Source: Thermoleophilaceae bacterium
GTDB lineage: Bacteria > Actinomycetota > Thermoleophilia > Solirubrobacterales > Thermoleophilaceae
Assembly: GCA_030446485.1 (NCBI GenBank)
Contig: JAUJNF010000003.1
Span: forward strand, 124,001-188,000
DNA length: 64,000 bases
Reading direction: 5' to 3'
This document shows positions 46,774-56,251 of the stretch, in pieces. The position numbers were made by a program, and so were the translations under genes. Position 1 is the stretch's first letter. The number at the start of each line of letters is the position of its first letter. The notes below the pieces were generated by a model, which saw only the letters and a list, made by a program, of their open reading frames with translations, did not search any database and had not been told where the DNA came from.

Positions 46774-47586
46774 ATGCTCTTCGACATCGGCGGCAGGCGT
46801 AGGCGGGTGGTCCAGGTCGTGTACGCGACCCTCGCCCTGCTGCTGGGCGGAAGCCTCGTGCTGCTCGGCGTGGGAAGCGACGCCCCCGGCGGGCTGCTCG
46901 ACGCGCTCGGGGTGCGCGACTCGAGCGACCCGGGCAACAGCAACGTCGGCGACCGGCTGAAGAGCGCCGAGGAGCGGCTGGCCGCCAACCCGCGTGACGA
47001 GAACGCGCTGAAGGAGGTGGCGCGGCTGAGCTACCAGGCCGCCAACGAGGACGCCGACCCCAACACCGGTGCCTACGGCCCTGAGGCGAAGGCGAACCTC
47101 GCGAAGGCCGATCGTGCGTGGCAACGCTATCTCGACCTCCAGCCAAGGACCCTTGACGACTCCCTGGCCCGGCTGATGATCCAGGCCTACAGCCCCGGCG
47201 CCCTCAACAAGCCGCCGGAGGCGGCCCGCGCGGCAGAGCTCGTGGCCCAGGTCGAGCAGGACCCGGCGTCGTACGCCCAGCTGACCCTCTACGCATCGCT
47301 CGCCAACCAGACGCGCAAGGCCGACCTGGCGGGGCGGCGGGCGATCGAGCTGGCGCCGCCCGGCGAACGCAAGGCCGTGAGGATGCAGATAGAGCAGGCC
47401 AAGGCCGCGGCCCTCCAGGCGCAGTTCCAGCAGCAACAGGCGGCCATGGGGGCGGCACCCGGAGGGGCCGCCCCGCCGGGTGGGGGCGCCGCGCCCGGTG
47501 GCGCCCCACCGCCCGGCGGAGCCGCGCCGCCCGGGGGAGCGCCCGCGCCCGGCGGCAGATCGTCGCCCCCGTCCGGCCAGCCCTAG
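46774..47586 (+). CDS. Membrane-anchored TPR-like protein with Pro/Gly-rich tail
   Basis: 270 aa. One TM near the start (VVYATLALLLGGSLVLLGVG, residues 15-34) is followed by a helical repeat region (about 60-215). There, segments such as SAEERLAANPRDENALKEVA and KADLAGRRAIELAPPGERKA resemble tetratricopeptide repeats. The last ~50 residues are a low-complexity AAPGGAAPPGG-type tail. Topology suggests an extracytoplasmic scaffold. It starts 4 bp after tatC, so it is probably co-expressed with the Tat machinery; a link to Tat function is only by position. Confidence 0.78.
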   Translation: MLFDIGGRRRRVVQVVYATLALLLGGSLVLLGVGSDAPGGLLDALGVRDSSDPGNSNVGDRLKSAEERLAANPRDENALKEVARLSYQAANEDADPNTGAYGPEAKANLAKADRAWQRYLDLQPRTLDDSLARLMIQAYSPGALNKPPEAARAAELVAQVEQDPASYAQLTLYASLANQTRKADLAGRRAIELAPPGERKAVRMQIEQAKAAALQAQFQQQQAAMGAAPGGAAPPGGGAAPGGAPPPGGAAPPGGAPAPGGRSSPPSGQP

Positions 47587-47658
47587 CCCGTCCTTCCACC
47601 AGCCGGGCACCTAAGATGAAGTGCGCCCCGCAGAGCCCTCCCATAGCCAGGAGCCCCC

Positions 47659-48018
47659 TTGAACTTCCAGATCAGCGATGAATCCATAGACGCCGAGACG
47701 CACCTGATCGAGCTCGGGGGTGAGGTTGACCTCTACACCGCCCCGGAGTTCAAGGAGCGTCTCGTGCAGGTGATCGAGGACGGGAAGACGCGGGTGGTGG
47801 TGGACCTGTCGAACGCCACGTTCATCGACTCCACCACGCTGGGCGTGCTGGTGGGCGGGGTGAAGCGTCTGCGCCCGAGCGGCGGTTCGCTAGCGCTCGT
47901 GTGCAGCGACCAGAACATCCAGAAGATCTTCGAGATCACCGGCCTCGACCGCGTCTTCCCGATCCACGAGTCGCGCGAAGGGGCGCTGTCGGCCGTAGCC
48001 ACCGACGGGGCTGCCTAG
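47659..48018 (+). CDS. STAS-domain anti-sigma factor antagonist
   Basis: 119-aa SpoIIAA/RsbV-like protein. STAS domain landmarks are IELGGEVDLYTAPEFKERLV, the phosphorylatable Ser58 in VVVDLSNATFIDSTTLGVLV and SLALVCSDQNIQKIFEITGL. Such proteins, when dephosphorylated, bind an RsbW-type kinase and free a sigma factor; an RsbW-like protein is encoded 12.5 kb away (60484-60873). The TTG start at 47659 has an AGGAG site at 47649-47653. It is a stand-alone gene preceding tRNA-Lys. Confidence 0.93.
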   Translation: MNFQISDESIDAETHLIELGGEVDLYTAPEFKERLVQVIEDGKTRVVVDLSNATFIDSTTLGVLVGGVKRLRPSGGSLALVCSDQNIQKIFEITGLDRVFPIHESREGALSAVATDGAA

Positions 48019-48076
48019 GCTCCGGGGCTAGAATCGCGTGAGCTCTGCGCCTCAGCGGGCAGAAAGCTCTCTCCCC

Positions 48077-48149
<73 letters not shown>

Positions 48150-48205
48150 TTCGCTGACATGCCGTGTCCTCGACACGCCCGCCTCGAAGCGGGCCGCCGC
48201 CACCC

Positions 48206-49057
48206 ATGAAGGCCGACGCGGTCTCGACCGCCCCGGCGGCCGACGGTGCGCCGGCCGCGGCCGAGCTGTGTTCGGTCGACGGCGTGATCGGTCCCGCAGC
48301 CGAGGCGACCATCTCCGCCACCGACGAGGGCTTTCTGCGCGGCGATGGCGTGTTCGAGGTCATACGCGTCTACGGCGGCACGGGCTTCGCTCTGGGCGAC
48401 CATCTCGATCGCATGGAGCGCTCGGCCGCGAACCTGCTGCTCGAGTGGCCGGCTCCGCGCGGCCGGATCGAGGCGGAGATCGGAAGCCTGCTGGAGGCCC
48501 GTGGCGGCGGAGCGTTCGACGGGTGCCTGCGCCTCGTGTTCACCCGCGGCGGCCGGCGGCTGATGTTCACCGAGCCGCTGCCGCCGCACGCCGACCGGGT
48601 GCGTCTCGGCTTCGTCACCTTCGCGCCGACCCGGGTGCTCGACGGCGTCAAGTCCCTGTCGTACGCCGCCAACATGCTGAGCAGCCGCCTGGCTCGCGAG
48701 CGGGGCTTCGACGAGGCGCTGCTCGTGACACCGCACGGGCGGGTGCTGGAGGCACCCACCTCGTCGCTGTTCTGGGCCGACGCCGGCGGGCGCCTCTTCA
48801 CCCCTCCGCTCGAGGATCACATCCTCGCCTCGATAACGCGCGAGCGGCTGCTGCGGCTGGTGGACGTCGAGGAGCGGGCGACCACCACGGATGACCTGCT
48901 TGCGGCAAGCGAGGCGTTCATCGCGTCGACCACCCGCGAGGTGCACCCGGCCGCGGCCATCGAAGAACACGAGCTCTCGGGAGTCGGGCCGCGCACCCGC
49001 GAGGCGGCCCAGGCGTTCCAGGCGCACATCCTGGAGTCGCTGAGAGCTACGTCCTAG
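48206..49057 (+). CDS. Class IV aminotransferase / aminodeoxychorismate lyase-like
   Basis: 283-aa PLP fold-type IV enzyme (branched-chain aminotransferase, PabC or D-amino acid transaminase family). Landmarks: ISATDEGFLRGDGVFEVIRV, LGDHLDRMERSA, the PLP lysine in VLDGVKSLSYAANMLSSRLA, DEALLVTPHGRVLEAPTSSL and TTREVHPAAAI. The last pattern (EAPTSS/N, one-letter FW) fits the aminodeoxychorismate lyase side, but specificity cannot be settled. The ATG at 48206 is taken; the upstream extension includes the tRNA trailer. It is transcribed alone. Confidence 0.85.
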   Translation: MKADAVSTAPAADGAPAAAELCSVDGVIGPAAEATISATDEGFLRGDGVFEVIRVYGGTGFALGDHLDRMERSAANLLLEWPAPRGRIEAEIGSLLEARGGGAFDGCLRLVFTRGGRRLMFTEPLPPHADRVRLGFVTFAPTRVLDGVKSLSYAANMLSSRLARERGFDEALLVTPHGRVLEAPTSSLFWADAGGRLFTPPLEDHILASITRERLLRLVDVEERATTTDDLLAASEAFIASTTREVHPAAAIEEHELSGVGPRTREAAQAFQAHILESLRATS

Positions 49058-49093
49058 CCCCGCGCTTGGGGCAGCGCTCCGAGGGTCGCGCGG

Positions 49094-49246
49094 CTAGCGC
49101 CGAGAGCGCCCGCCGACGCGACGGGAGAAGTCGTCATCACGCGCCTCTCCACCGGCCCGGTAGCTCACGTACCACGCCACGTGACGGGCCGCTCCGGCCG
49201 CCACGGTGATCACGGACAGGGCACCGCCCAGCAGCTTGCGAGCCAT
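49094..49246 (-). CDS. Possible small membrane protein
   Basis: A 50-aa frame from the ATG at 49246: MARKLLGGALSVITVAAGAA then RHVAWYVSYRAGGEARDDDF, ending in a basic tail. One short hydrophobic segment (residues 5-27) is followed by charged residues. It is the only plausible coding stretch in the 311-bp gap between the aminotransferase and the nucleotide-sugar dehydrogenase. No family is recognised; it may be spurious. Confidence 0.35.
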   Translation of the reverse strand: MARKLLGGALSVITVAAGAARHVAWYVSYRAGGEARDDDFSRRVGGRSRR

Positions 49247-49368
49247 CGGCTGCTCGATCCTACCCGTCCGTCCGGTGTCCCTCGGGCCGTTCGCGCCCAT
49301 GGCCACCTATCGACACCAGGACGCACAGGGCTGAGCACCCGGCCGGCCGGCGCCTAGACTGCCGCTGA

Positions 49369-50616
49369 ATGAAGGTTGGGATCGTCGGGCTCGGCTACGT
49401 CGGCCTCCCGCTAGCCGTCGCGTTCTGCGAGGAGGGCCACGAGGTGGTCGGGGTCGACTCCGACGCGCGCCGGGTGGCCGCCATCGGTCACGGCCACAGC
49501 CACGTAGAGGACGTGGCTTCGGAGCGCCTGGCGGCGGTGGGCCACGCCCTCGAGGCCACCACTCGATACGCGGACCTCGCGCGGGTCGAGGCGGTGATCG
49601 TGGCCGTGCCCACCCCGCTCACCCGCAACCGAGAGCCGGACCTCGGTCCGTTGGTGTCCGCCGGCACCGCACTCGCCCGGGTGCTGCAGCCGCGGCAGCT
49701 CGTGGTGCTCGAGTCCACGACATATCCGGGCACCACGCGCGAACGCCTGGTGCCGCTGCTCGAGGAGTCCGGATTGGCGGCGGGGCGCGACTTCGCGGTG
49801 GCCTACTCGCCCGAGCGAATCGATCCCGGGCGCACCGATCACGACCTGCGCACGACCCCGAAGGTGGTGGGGGGCCTGACGCCCGCGTGCCTCGAGCGAG
49901 CGATCGCCTTCTACGGGCAGGTGTGCGAGGACCTGGTGCCGGTCTCGACGCTCGAGGCCGCCGAGCTGTCGAAGCTCCTGGAGAACGTGTTCCGCTCGGT
50001 GAACATCGCCCTCGTGAACGAGCTGGCCATCCTGTGTGACCGCATGAGCATCGACGTGTGGGAGGTGGTCGAGGCCGCCGCGACCAAGCCCTACGGCTTC
50101 ATGCGCTTCAATCCGGGCCCGGGCATGGGTGGCCATTGCCTGCCGGTCGACCCCTTCTACCTCGCCTGGAAGGCCCGCGAGTTCGATGTTCCCACCGAGT
50201 TCGTCGAGCTTGCCGGCGAGGTGAACCAGCGCATGCCGTACTTCTGCGTCGAGCGCGTCACACGCGCGCTGAACGACCACTCGAAGCCGGTTCGCGGCTC
50301 GCGCGTCGTGATCCTCGGCGTGTCGTACAAGGCTGGGGTCGGGGACCTGCGCGAATCGCCGGCGCTGAAGATCATGCGGCTGCTCGCGAACCAGGGCGCG
50401 CAGCTGGCCTACCACGACGACCATGTGGCGGAGCTGCCGGAGCTCGGGCTGAGCGGCGAGCCGCTCGACGTCGCTCTGGACGGGAGCGACGTGGCGGTGA
50501 TCGTGACCGCCCACCCCGGACTCGACGTGCAGGCCGTCCTCGACGGGGCCCCGCTCGTGGTGGACTTTCGCGGCGTGACCCGCGGCCTCGAGGCCGAGAA
50601 CCTCGTGCGGCTCTGA
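49369..50616 (+). CDS. Nucleotide sugar dehydrogenase (UDP-glucose/UDP-GlcNAc type)
   Basis: 415-aa NAD-dependent dehydrogenase oxidising a UDP-sugar at C6 to the uronic acid for exopolysaccharide or cell-wall glycans. NAD site: VGIVGLGYVGLPLAVAFCEE. Also VIVAVPTPLTRNREPDL, LESTTYPGTTRE, ELSKLLENVFRSVNIALVNE and the catalytic cysteine in PGPGMGGHCLPVDPFYLAWK. The PTPL and YSPERIDPG patterns fit the WbpA/UDP-GlcNAc dehydrogenase subgroup, but this is not decisive. The ATG at 49369 gives the standard start. It stands alone. Confidence 0.93.
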   Translation: MKVGIVGLGYVGLPLAVAFCEEGHEVVGVDSDARRVAAIGHGHSHVEDVASERLAAVGHALEATTRYADLARVEAVIVAVPTPLTRNREPDLGPLVSAGTALARVLQPRQLVVLESTTYPGTTRERLVPLLEESGLAAGRDFAVAYSPERIDPGRTDHDLRTTPKVVGGLTPACLERAIAFYGQVCEDLVPVSTLEAAELSKLLENVFRSVNIALVNELAILCDRMSIDVWEVVEAAATKPYGFMRFNPGPGMGGHCLPVDPFYLAWKAREFDVPTEFVELAGEVNQRMPYFCVERVTRALNDHSKPVRGSRVVILGVSYKAGVGDLRESPALKIMRLLANQGAQLAYHDDHVAELPELGLSGEPLDVALDGSDVAVIVTAHPGLDVQAVLDGAPLVVDFRGVTRGLEAENLVRL

Positions 50617-50705
50617 CTTCCCGCCCCGGGTCGCAGGCGAGGGCCGCGGTGGTCGCGACGCCGCTCGGCTTGCCAGTCGACGTCCGCTGTTGTTAGGTTC
50701 CGCCA

Positions 50706-51638
50706 ATGGACAACGGACCTCAGTCGCCGCGGAGCCCGGAACCGGACGGCCCACAGTCGCCGTCGGGACCGCCCGAGCCCGCGCCGCCGACCGGCCCGCA
50801 GAGCCCCGGCCCGCAGAGCCCGCCGCCCAGTCCGGGACCGCAGAGCCCCGGCGGGGCGTTTGGCCCACCGCCACCGGGCTTGGGTAGCCCGTTCCCACCT
50901 CCCGCTCCGCCCGGGGGCCCTCCCGCACCGCCGCCCGCCGGCATGCCGCCCGCCCCGCCCCCGGCGGAAGCGCCGGCGCCACCACCGCCCGACGCGCCGG
51001 CGTCTCAGTCACCGGGCTTTGCACCGCCCCCGGCCCAGTCCGGCCTTCCGGCTCCCACGGGGATGCCGCCCGCGCCCCCGCCCGCCCCGCCTGCCTACGG
51101 AGGCCCGGTGCCACCCGGCGGCTGGCAGCAGCCCCTGACCTCCCCGGGAGCGGTCACCAGCGCTCCGCTGGCGAGCTGGGGAGCGCGGCTCGGCGCCTAC
51201 CTGATCGACGGGCTGGTGCTCCTGGTGCCGGGGACGATCCTCTTCGTCGCCCTGGTAGCGGGTGCCGTGGGATTGACGGGCGACGACGAGGACGTCGCCG
51301 CGGGTGCCGCGCTCGGCGCGATCTTCCTGTGGTTCCTGCTGATGGCGGTCGTATACATGCTCTACGCGCCGTTGCTGATGGCGCGTCAGGGTCCCAAGAA
51401 CGGGCAGACGTGGGGCAAGCAACTCTTGAACGTCCGGGTCGTCAGGACCAACGGCGAGCGCGTGACCTTCGGGGCGGCCGCCGTGCGCGAGGTGTTACTC
51501 AAGTTCCTGGCAGTGGGCATCGCGTCCTCGATCATCCCTCTCATTCCGATCATCCTCAACTTCTTCTGGCCGCTGTGGGACGACGAGAACCGCGCCCTGC
51601 ACGACATGGCGGCCTCCACGCGGGTGGTGAAGGAGTAG
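50706..51638 (+). CDS. RDD-family membrane protein with proline-rich N-terminus
   Basis: 310 aa. Residues 1-145 are a low-complexity Pro/Gly/Ala/Ser region with repeated GPQSP units (for example PTGPQSPGPQSP), probably cytoplasmic and disordered. The RDD domain (about 155-310) has LASWGARLGAYLIDGLVLLV (Arg-Asp in TM1), GQTWGKQLLNVRVV and the final DDENRALHDMAASTRVVKE. Three or four TM helices. The function of RDD proteins is mostly unknown (transport has been suggested for some). The ATG at 50706 is used. Confidence 0.85.
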   Translation: MDNGPQSPRSPEPDGPQSPSGPPEPAPPTGPQSPGPQSPPPSPGPQSPGGAFGPPPPGLGSPFPPPAPPGGPPAPPPAGMPPAPPPAEAPAPPPPDAPASQSPGFAPPPAQSGLPAPTGMPPAPPPAPPAYGGPVPPGGWQQPLTSPGAVTSAPLASWGARLGAYLIDGLVLLVPGTILFVALVAGAVGLTGDDEDVAAGAALGAIFLWFLLMAVVYMLYAPLLMARQGPKNGQTWGKQLLNVRVVRTNGERVTFGAAAVREVLLKFLAVGIASSIIPLIPIILNFFWPLWDDENRALHDMAASTRVVKE

Positions 51639-51665
51639 GTACCCGGGCGACTCGCGCGGGTCGGC

Positions 51666-52979
<1,314 letters not shown>

Positions 52980-52989
52980 CTAGGGCCCA

Positions 52990-53685
52990 CTAGGGCGGGG
53001 ACGCCGAGGTCGTGCGGAGATCGCGGCCCATGATCGGCATGGGCGGCCCGCCGCAGATCTCGGTGAGGCGGGACACGGTGCGGGGCCCGACCTGCTCGCG
53101 CAGCTCCTCCAGCGACAGGTTGGTCGTGCCGACGATCGAGCGCTCGTTCTGCCAGCGCTCGTTCACGATCGAGTAGAGCTGCTCGAGCACCCACTCGGTG
53201 CGCTTCTCGGCGCCTAGATCGTCGAGGTGCAGGAGGTCGACCTCGCAGAGCCGCCGGAAGAGCGCCGCGTACGAGTGCCCCGAGCCGTCGTCGTAGGTCT
53301 CCTTTATGTCGGAGAGCAGGCGCGGGACCGAGTAGATGGCCACCGAGTGACCCCTCTCGATCGCCGCCTTGGAGATCAGCATGGCGAGCGAGGTCTTGCC
53401 GGTGCCGACGTCCCCGGTGAACCACCATCCGCGCCCGGCCTCAAGGTTCTCGTCGATCCGGCGGGTGAAGCGGCGCACGCGGTCGAGCACCAGCGGATCG
53501 AGGTCGCGCACGGGATTGCGGTCGAAGGACACTCCGCGGAACCGCTTGGGGATCCCGGTGCCCATGCGCCGGCTGGTGGTGCGGTTGATGCGCTGGCGGC
53601 GGCAGCCGCAGGGCCGGGCGTCACCGGCCTCGTCGAGTACCCAGCCACTCCCCTCGCACACACCCTCGGGGCAGAAGTCGCTCAC
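52990..53685 (-). CDS. DnaC/DnaI-like ATPase (probable helicase loader)
   Basis: 231-aa AAA+ ATPase of the DnaC/DnaI/IstB group. An N-terminal cysteine cluster (Cys5, Cys10, Cys26, Cys28) resembles the zinc-binding domain of DnaI loaders. ATPase motifs: Walker A in WWFTGDVGTGKTSLAMLI, Walker B in DLLHLDDLGAEKRTEWV and sensor I in SIVGTTNLSLEEL. The terminal SRLTEICGGPPMPIMGRDLR is family-like. The GTG start overlaps the dnaB stop (GTGA). Co-translation with the helicase strongly suggests it loads DnaB, as in Bacillus; no transposase is nearby, so IstB is unlikely. Confidence 0.85.
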   Translation of the reverse strand: MSDFCPEGVCEGSGWVLDEAGDARPCGCRRQRINRTTSRRMGTGIPKRFRGVSFDRNPVRDLDPLVLDRVRRFTRRIDENLEAGRGWWFTGDVGTGKTSLAMLISKAAIERGHSVAIYSVPRLLSDIKETYDDGSGHSYAALFRRLCEVDLLHLDDLGAEKRTEWVLEQLYSIVNERWQNERSIVGTTNLSLEELREQVGPRTVSRLTEICGGPPMPIMGRDLRTTSASPP

Positions 53686-55118
53686 GGTCCCTCGCCGCCG
53701 CCCGGGATCACCTGCAGGCCGCCGCTCGAGGACCCGCCTCCGCCTGCCGGAGACCCGGAGTCGGGCGTGTGGTTGGCGAACTTGGGATACCGGGTCAGGA
53801 AGGTGAGCACCACGTCGCCCACCGGGCCGTTGCGGTGCTTGGCGACGATCAGGTCCGCCTCTCCGGGGCGTTCGGTCTCCTCGCGGTTGTAGTACTCGTC
53901 GCGGTAGACGAAGATCACGACGTCGGCGTCCTGCTCGATCTGCCCGCTCTCACGCAGGTCGGAGAGGAGCGGGCGCTTGTCCGGGCGCGACTCCACCGCG
54001 CGCGACAGCTGCGAGACCGCGATCACCGGGATGCTGAGCTCGCGGGCGAGGATCTTCAGCCCGCGGCTGATCTGCCCGATCTGCTCGACGCGGTTGATCC
54101 GCGAGTCCTCGGCGCGCATGAGCTGCAGGTAGTCGACGATCACCATGCCGAGTGGCTGCCGCGAGTGCAGCCGGCGGGCCTTCGCGCGCAGCTCGAGGAT
54201 GCCGATGTCGCTCGATTCGTCCACGTAGATCGGCGCGCGTGAGAGCTTCTCGGTGGCGGCCACGATCTTCGGCCAGCGGTCGGCGCGGATGCGGCCCTTG
54301 CGCAGCTGATCTCCGCTCTCTCGCGCCCGCGACGCGATGAAGCGCTGCGCGAGCTCGGTCTCCGACATCTCCAGGGAGAAGAGCGCCACCGGCCGACCGT
54401 GGTCGACTGCGGCGTTCTCGGCGATGTTGGTCACCAGTGCGGACTTGCCCATGCTGGGCCGCGCGGCCACGACGATGAGGTTTCCAGGCTGGAAGCCGCC
54501 GGTGAGCTCGTCGAGCTCGCGGAAGCCGGACGGCGTGCCGGTGAGGGCGACTCCGTCGCGGGAGAGCGTCTCGAGCTTGTCCAGCTCCTCGTGGAGGATG
54601 TCCTCGATCGAGCGCAGCTCGCCCGAGCGGTCCTCGTGGGAGACCTGGAAGAGCGCGGCCTCGGCCTGCTCTACGAGCTCGCGGGCCTCGCCTGTGAACG
54701 CCAGCGCGCTGTCCTGGATCTCCTGGGTGGTGCCGAGCAGGCGACGCACGATTGCGTGGTCCTTGACGATCCGCGCGTAGTGCGGCGCGTTGGCGGCCGC
54801 GGGCACGAGGCTCGGTAGCGAGTGAACGTAGGACGCCCCGCCCGCGGCCTCCAGCTCCCCGGCGCGGTCGAGCTCCTCGGACACCGTGAGCACGTCGACG
54901 GGCTCGGGCTCCGCCTTCTCCTTGAGGCGCAGCATCGCCCGGTAGATCAGCCGATGGCGATCCCGGTAGAAGTCGTCGGCCCGCAGCCGCACGTCGAGCA
55001 GCACGTGGTCGAGCGCCTTTTCCACGATCAGCACCGCCCCCAGCACCGAGGTCTCGGCCTCCAGGTTCTGCGGAGGCAGGTTGCCAGCCGAGGGATCGGG
55101 CGGCGCGTAGGCGGCCAC
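53682..55118 (-). CDS. dnaB: Replicative DNA helicase DnaB
   Basis: 478-aa hexameric helicase. The N-terminal domain has PPQNLEAETSVLGAVLIVEK. The RecA-like domain has Walker A in LIVVAARPSMGKSALVTNIA, LFSLEMSETELAQRFIAS, Walker B in PLGMVIVDYLQLMRAE and the arginine-finger region QIEQDADVVIFVYRDEYYNR. No intein is present. The C-terminal 30 residues are a Gly/Ser-rich tail. The ATG at 55118 is used. It lies between rplI and the loader gene in the rpsF-ssb-rpsR-rplI-dnaB cluster. Confidence 0.97.
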   Translation of the reverse strand: MAAYAPPDPSAGNLPPQNLEAETSVLGAVLIVEKALDHVLLDVRLRADDFYRDRHRLIYRAMLRLKEKAEPEPVDVLTVSEELDRAGELEAAGGASYVHSLPSLVPAAANAPHYARIVKDHAIVRRLLGTTQEIQDSALAFTGEARELVEQAEAALFQVSHEDRSGELRSIEDILHEELDKLETLSRDGVALTGTPSGFRELDELTGGFQPGNLIVVAARPSMGKSALVTNIAENAAVDHGRPVALFSLEMSETELAQRFIASRARESGDQLRKGRIRADRWPKIVAATEKLSRAPIYVDESSDIGILELRAKARRLHSRQPLGMVIVDYLQLMRAEDSRINRVEQIGQISRGLKILARELSIPVIAVSQLSRAVESRPDKRPLLSDLRESGQIEQDADVVIFVYRDEYYNREETERPGEADLIVAKHRNGPVGDVVLTFLTRYPKFANHTPDSGSPAGGGGSSSGGLQVIPGGGEGP

Positions 55119-55160
55119 GACTAGAGACGCCCCACTAGGTACTCGGCGAGCCGGCGGCGA

Positions 55161-55610
55161 TCACTGCGCGGTGACGATGGTCTTGACGGTGGCGGTCACG
55201 CCGTCGTGGACCTCCACCGTGACCATGTGCGTGCCCGTCATGCGGATGGGCTGCTCGAGATCGACCCGCCGGCGGTCGAGCCTCAGGCCGCGCGCCTGCT
55301 TGATGGCGTCCACGATGTCCTGAGCGGTGACCGAGCCGAACAGCCGGCCGTCGTCCCCGGCGGCCTGCCTGATGGTGAGCACCGTCTTCGTGAGCAGCGC
55401 CGCGTTCTCGTGCGCACGCTCGGCCTGCTCGCGCACCGCACGCTCAGCCGCCTCCATCCTTCGCCTCGCCTCGGCGATCGAGCCGGGCGTGGCCACCTGG
55501 GCCAGCTTGCGCGGCGTCAAATAGTTCCGCAGGTACCCCGGCGAGACATCCACCACGTCACCCCGGTCACCGAGCTTCTCGACGGCCTGAAGCAAAATCG
55601 CCTGAGCCAC
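55161..55610 (-). CDS. rplI: 50S ribosomal protein L9
   Basis: 149-aa ribosomal protein with the N-terminal domain AILLQAVEKLGDRGDVVDVS (the conserved GxxGdvv) and PGYLRNYLTPRKLAQVATPG. The long connecting helix and the C-terminal domain follow (DGRLFGSVTAQDIVDAI). The GTG start at 55610 is preceded by a GGAGGG site. It is downstream of rpsR, with copy C of the structured element filling the gap. Confidence 0.97.
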   Translation of the reverse strand: MAQAILLQAVEKLGDRGDVVDVSPGYLRNYLTPRKLAQVATPGSIAEARRRMEAAERAVREQAERAHENAALLTKTVLTIRQAAGDDGRLFGSVTAQDIVDAIKQARGLRLDRRRVDLEQPIRMTGTHMVTVEVHDGVTATVKTIVTAQ

Positions 55611-55645
55611 GACTAGCCCTCCGCGCGAAAGCCGAGGGCGCCACC

Positions 55646-55750
55646 CCGATGATCCGAAAAGCGAGTATGCCTAGGAAGCAGGGGTGAAGCCTTGGTGGGC
55701 CAAGGCGAACCCCGATGACGCAGGCAGACGACGCTTTGCAGGATCATCGG
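55646..55750 (+). repeat. Structured intergenic element, copy C (rpsR-rplI gap)
   Basis: 105 nt. Helices: P0 CCGATGATCC/GGATCATCGG (10 bp, perfect), P1 AAAGCG/CGCTTT, P2 GTATGCC/GGCAGAC (one mismatch), P3 GGGGT/ACCCC, P4 GCCTTGG/CCAAGGC with a TGGG loop. Conserved loops GA/GCA, TAGGAAGCA/GATGACGCA and GAA/GA. It lies on the strand opposite to the genes, and its P0 right arm includes the rpsR stop codon (55744-55746). Confidence 0.87.
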
Positions 55751-56022
55751 TCGGAGACGTAGGGGAGAAGGGCGATCTCCCGCGCCCGCTTCACAGCCCG
55801 CGCAAGCTGCCGCTGGTGTCGCCGGCAGGCGCCGGTCAGCCGACCGGACCGAATCTTTCCCTTCTCGCTGAGGGCCCGGCGCAGCATGCCCAGGTCCTTG
55901 TAATCGACGACGTCGACCTTGTCCCGGCAGAACTGACACGACTTGCGCCGCCCCGCGCCCGGCCGATCTCTCTTGGTGTCCCGCCGGCGCGTGGTGGGCT
56001 GCCGGCCCCTCGACTTAGCCAC
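55744..56022 (-). CDS. rpsR: 30S ribosomal protein S18
   Basis: 92-aa S18 with a long basic N-terminus and the conserved core DYKDLGMLRRALSEKGKIRS and RLTGACRRHQRQLARAVKRA. It keeps a zinc-type cysteine set (CQFC and the Cys before RRHQ), so it is the C+ form, implying need for zinc and no zinc-independent paralogue seen here. The GTG start at 56022 has a TAGGAG site upstream. It sits between ssb and rplI with structured elements on both sides. Confidence 0.96.
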   Translation of the reverse strand: MAKSRGRQPTTRRRDTKRDRPGAGRRKSCQFCRDKVDVVDYKDLGMLRRALSEKGKIRSGRLTGACRRHQRQLARAVKRAREIALLPYVSDR

Positions 56023-56142
56023 TACAGACTCCTAACTCGTTTCCATGAGGAAAGCACACGCCCCCGGTGCGACGGCCGCTCCGGGCAACACCCGATCTGA
56101 CACCGTGCTGACCGCGGGTCTGGCCCCCGGAATCGGCGCGGC

Positions 56143-56251
56143 GATCTGGCCCCGAAAAGCGAGTATGCCAAGGAAGAGGGGGTGAAGCCTTGGTTCACCA
56201 AGGCGAACCCCTGATGACGCAGGCATACGACGCTTTGCAGGATGCCAGATC
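56143..56251 (+). repeat. Structured intergenic element, copy D (ssb-rpsR gap)
   Basis: 109 nt. Helices: P0 GATCTGGC/GCCAGATC (8 bp) plus CC/GG, P1 AAAGCG/CGCTTT, P2 GTATGCC/GGCATAC (perfect), P3 GGGGT/ACCCC, P4 GCCTTGG/CCAAGGC with a TTCA loop. It differs from copy C in the P0 arm, the P4 loop and scattered loop bases, so the two are not a recent duplication. The right end overlaps the ssb stop codon (56250-56252). Confidence 0.88.
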
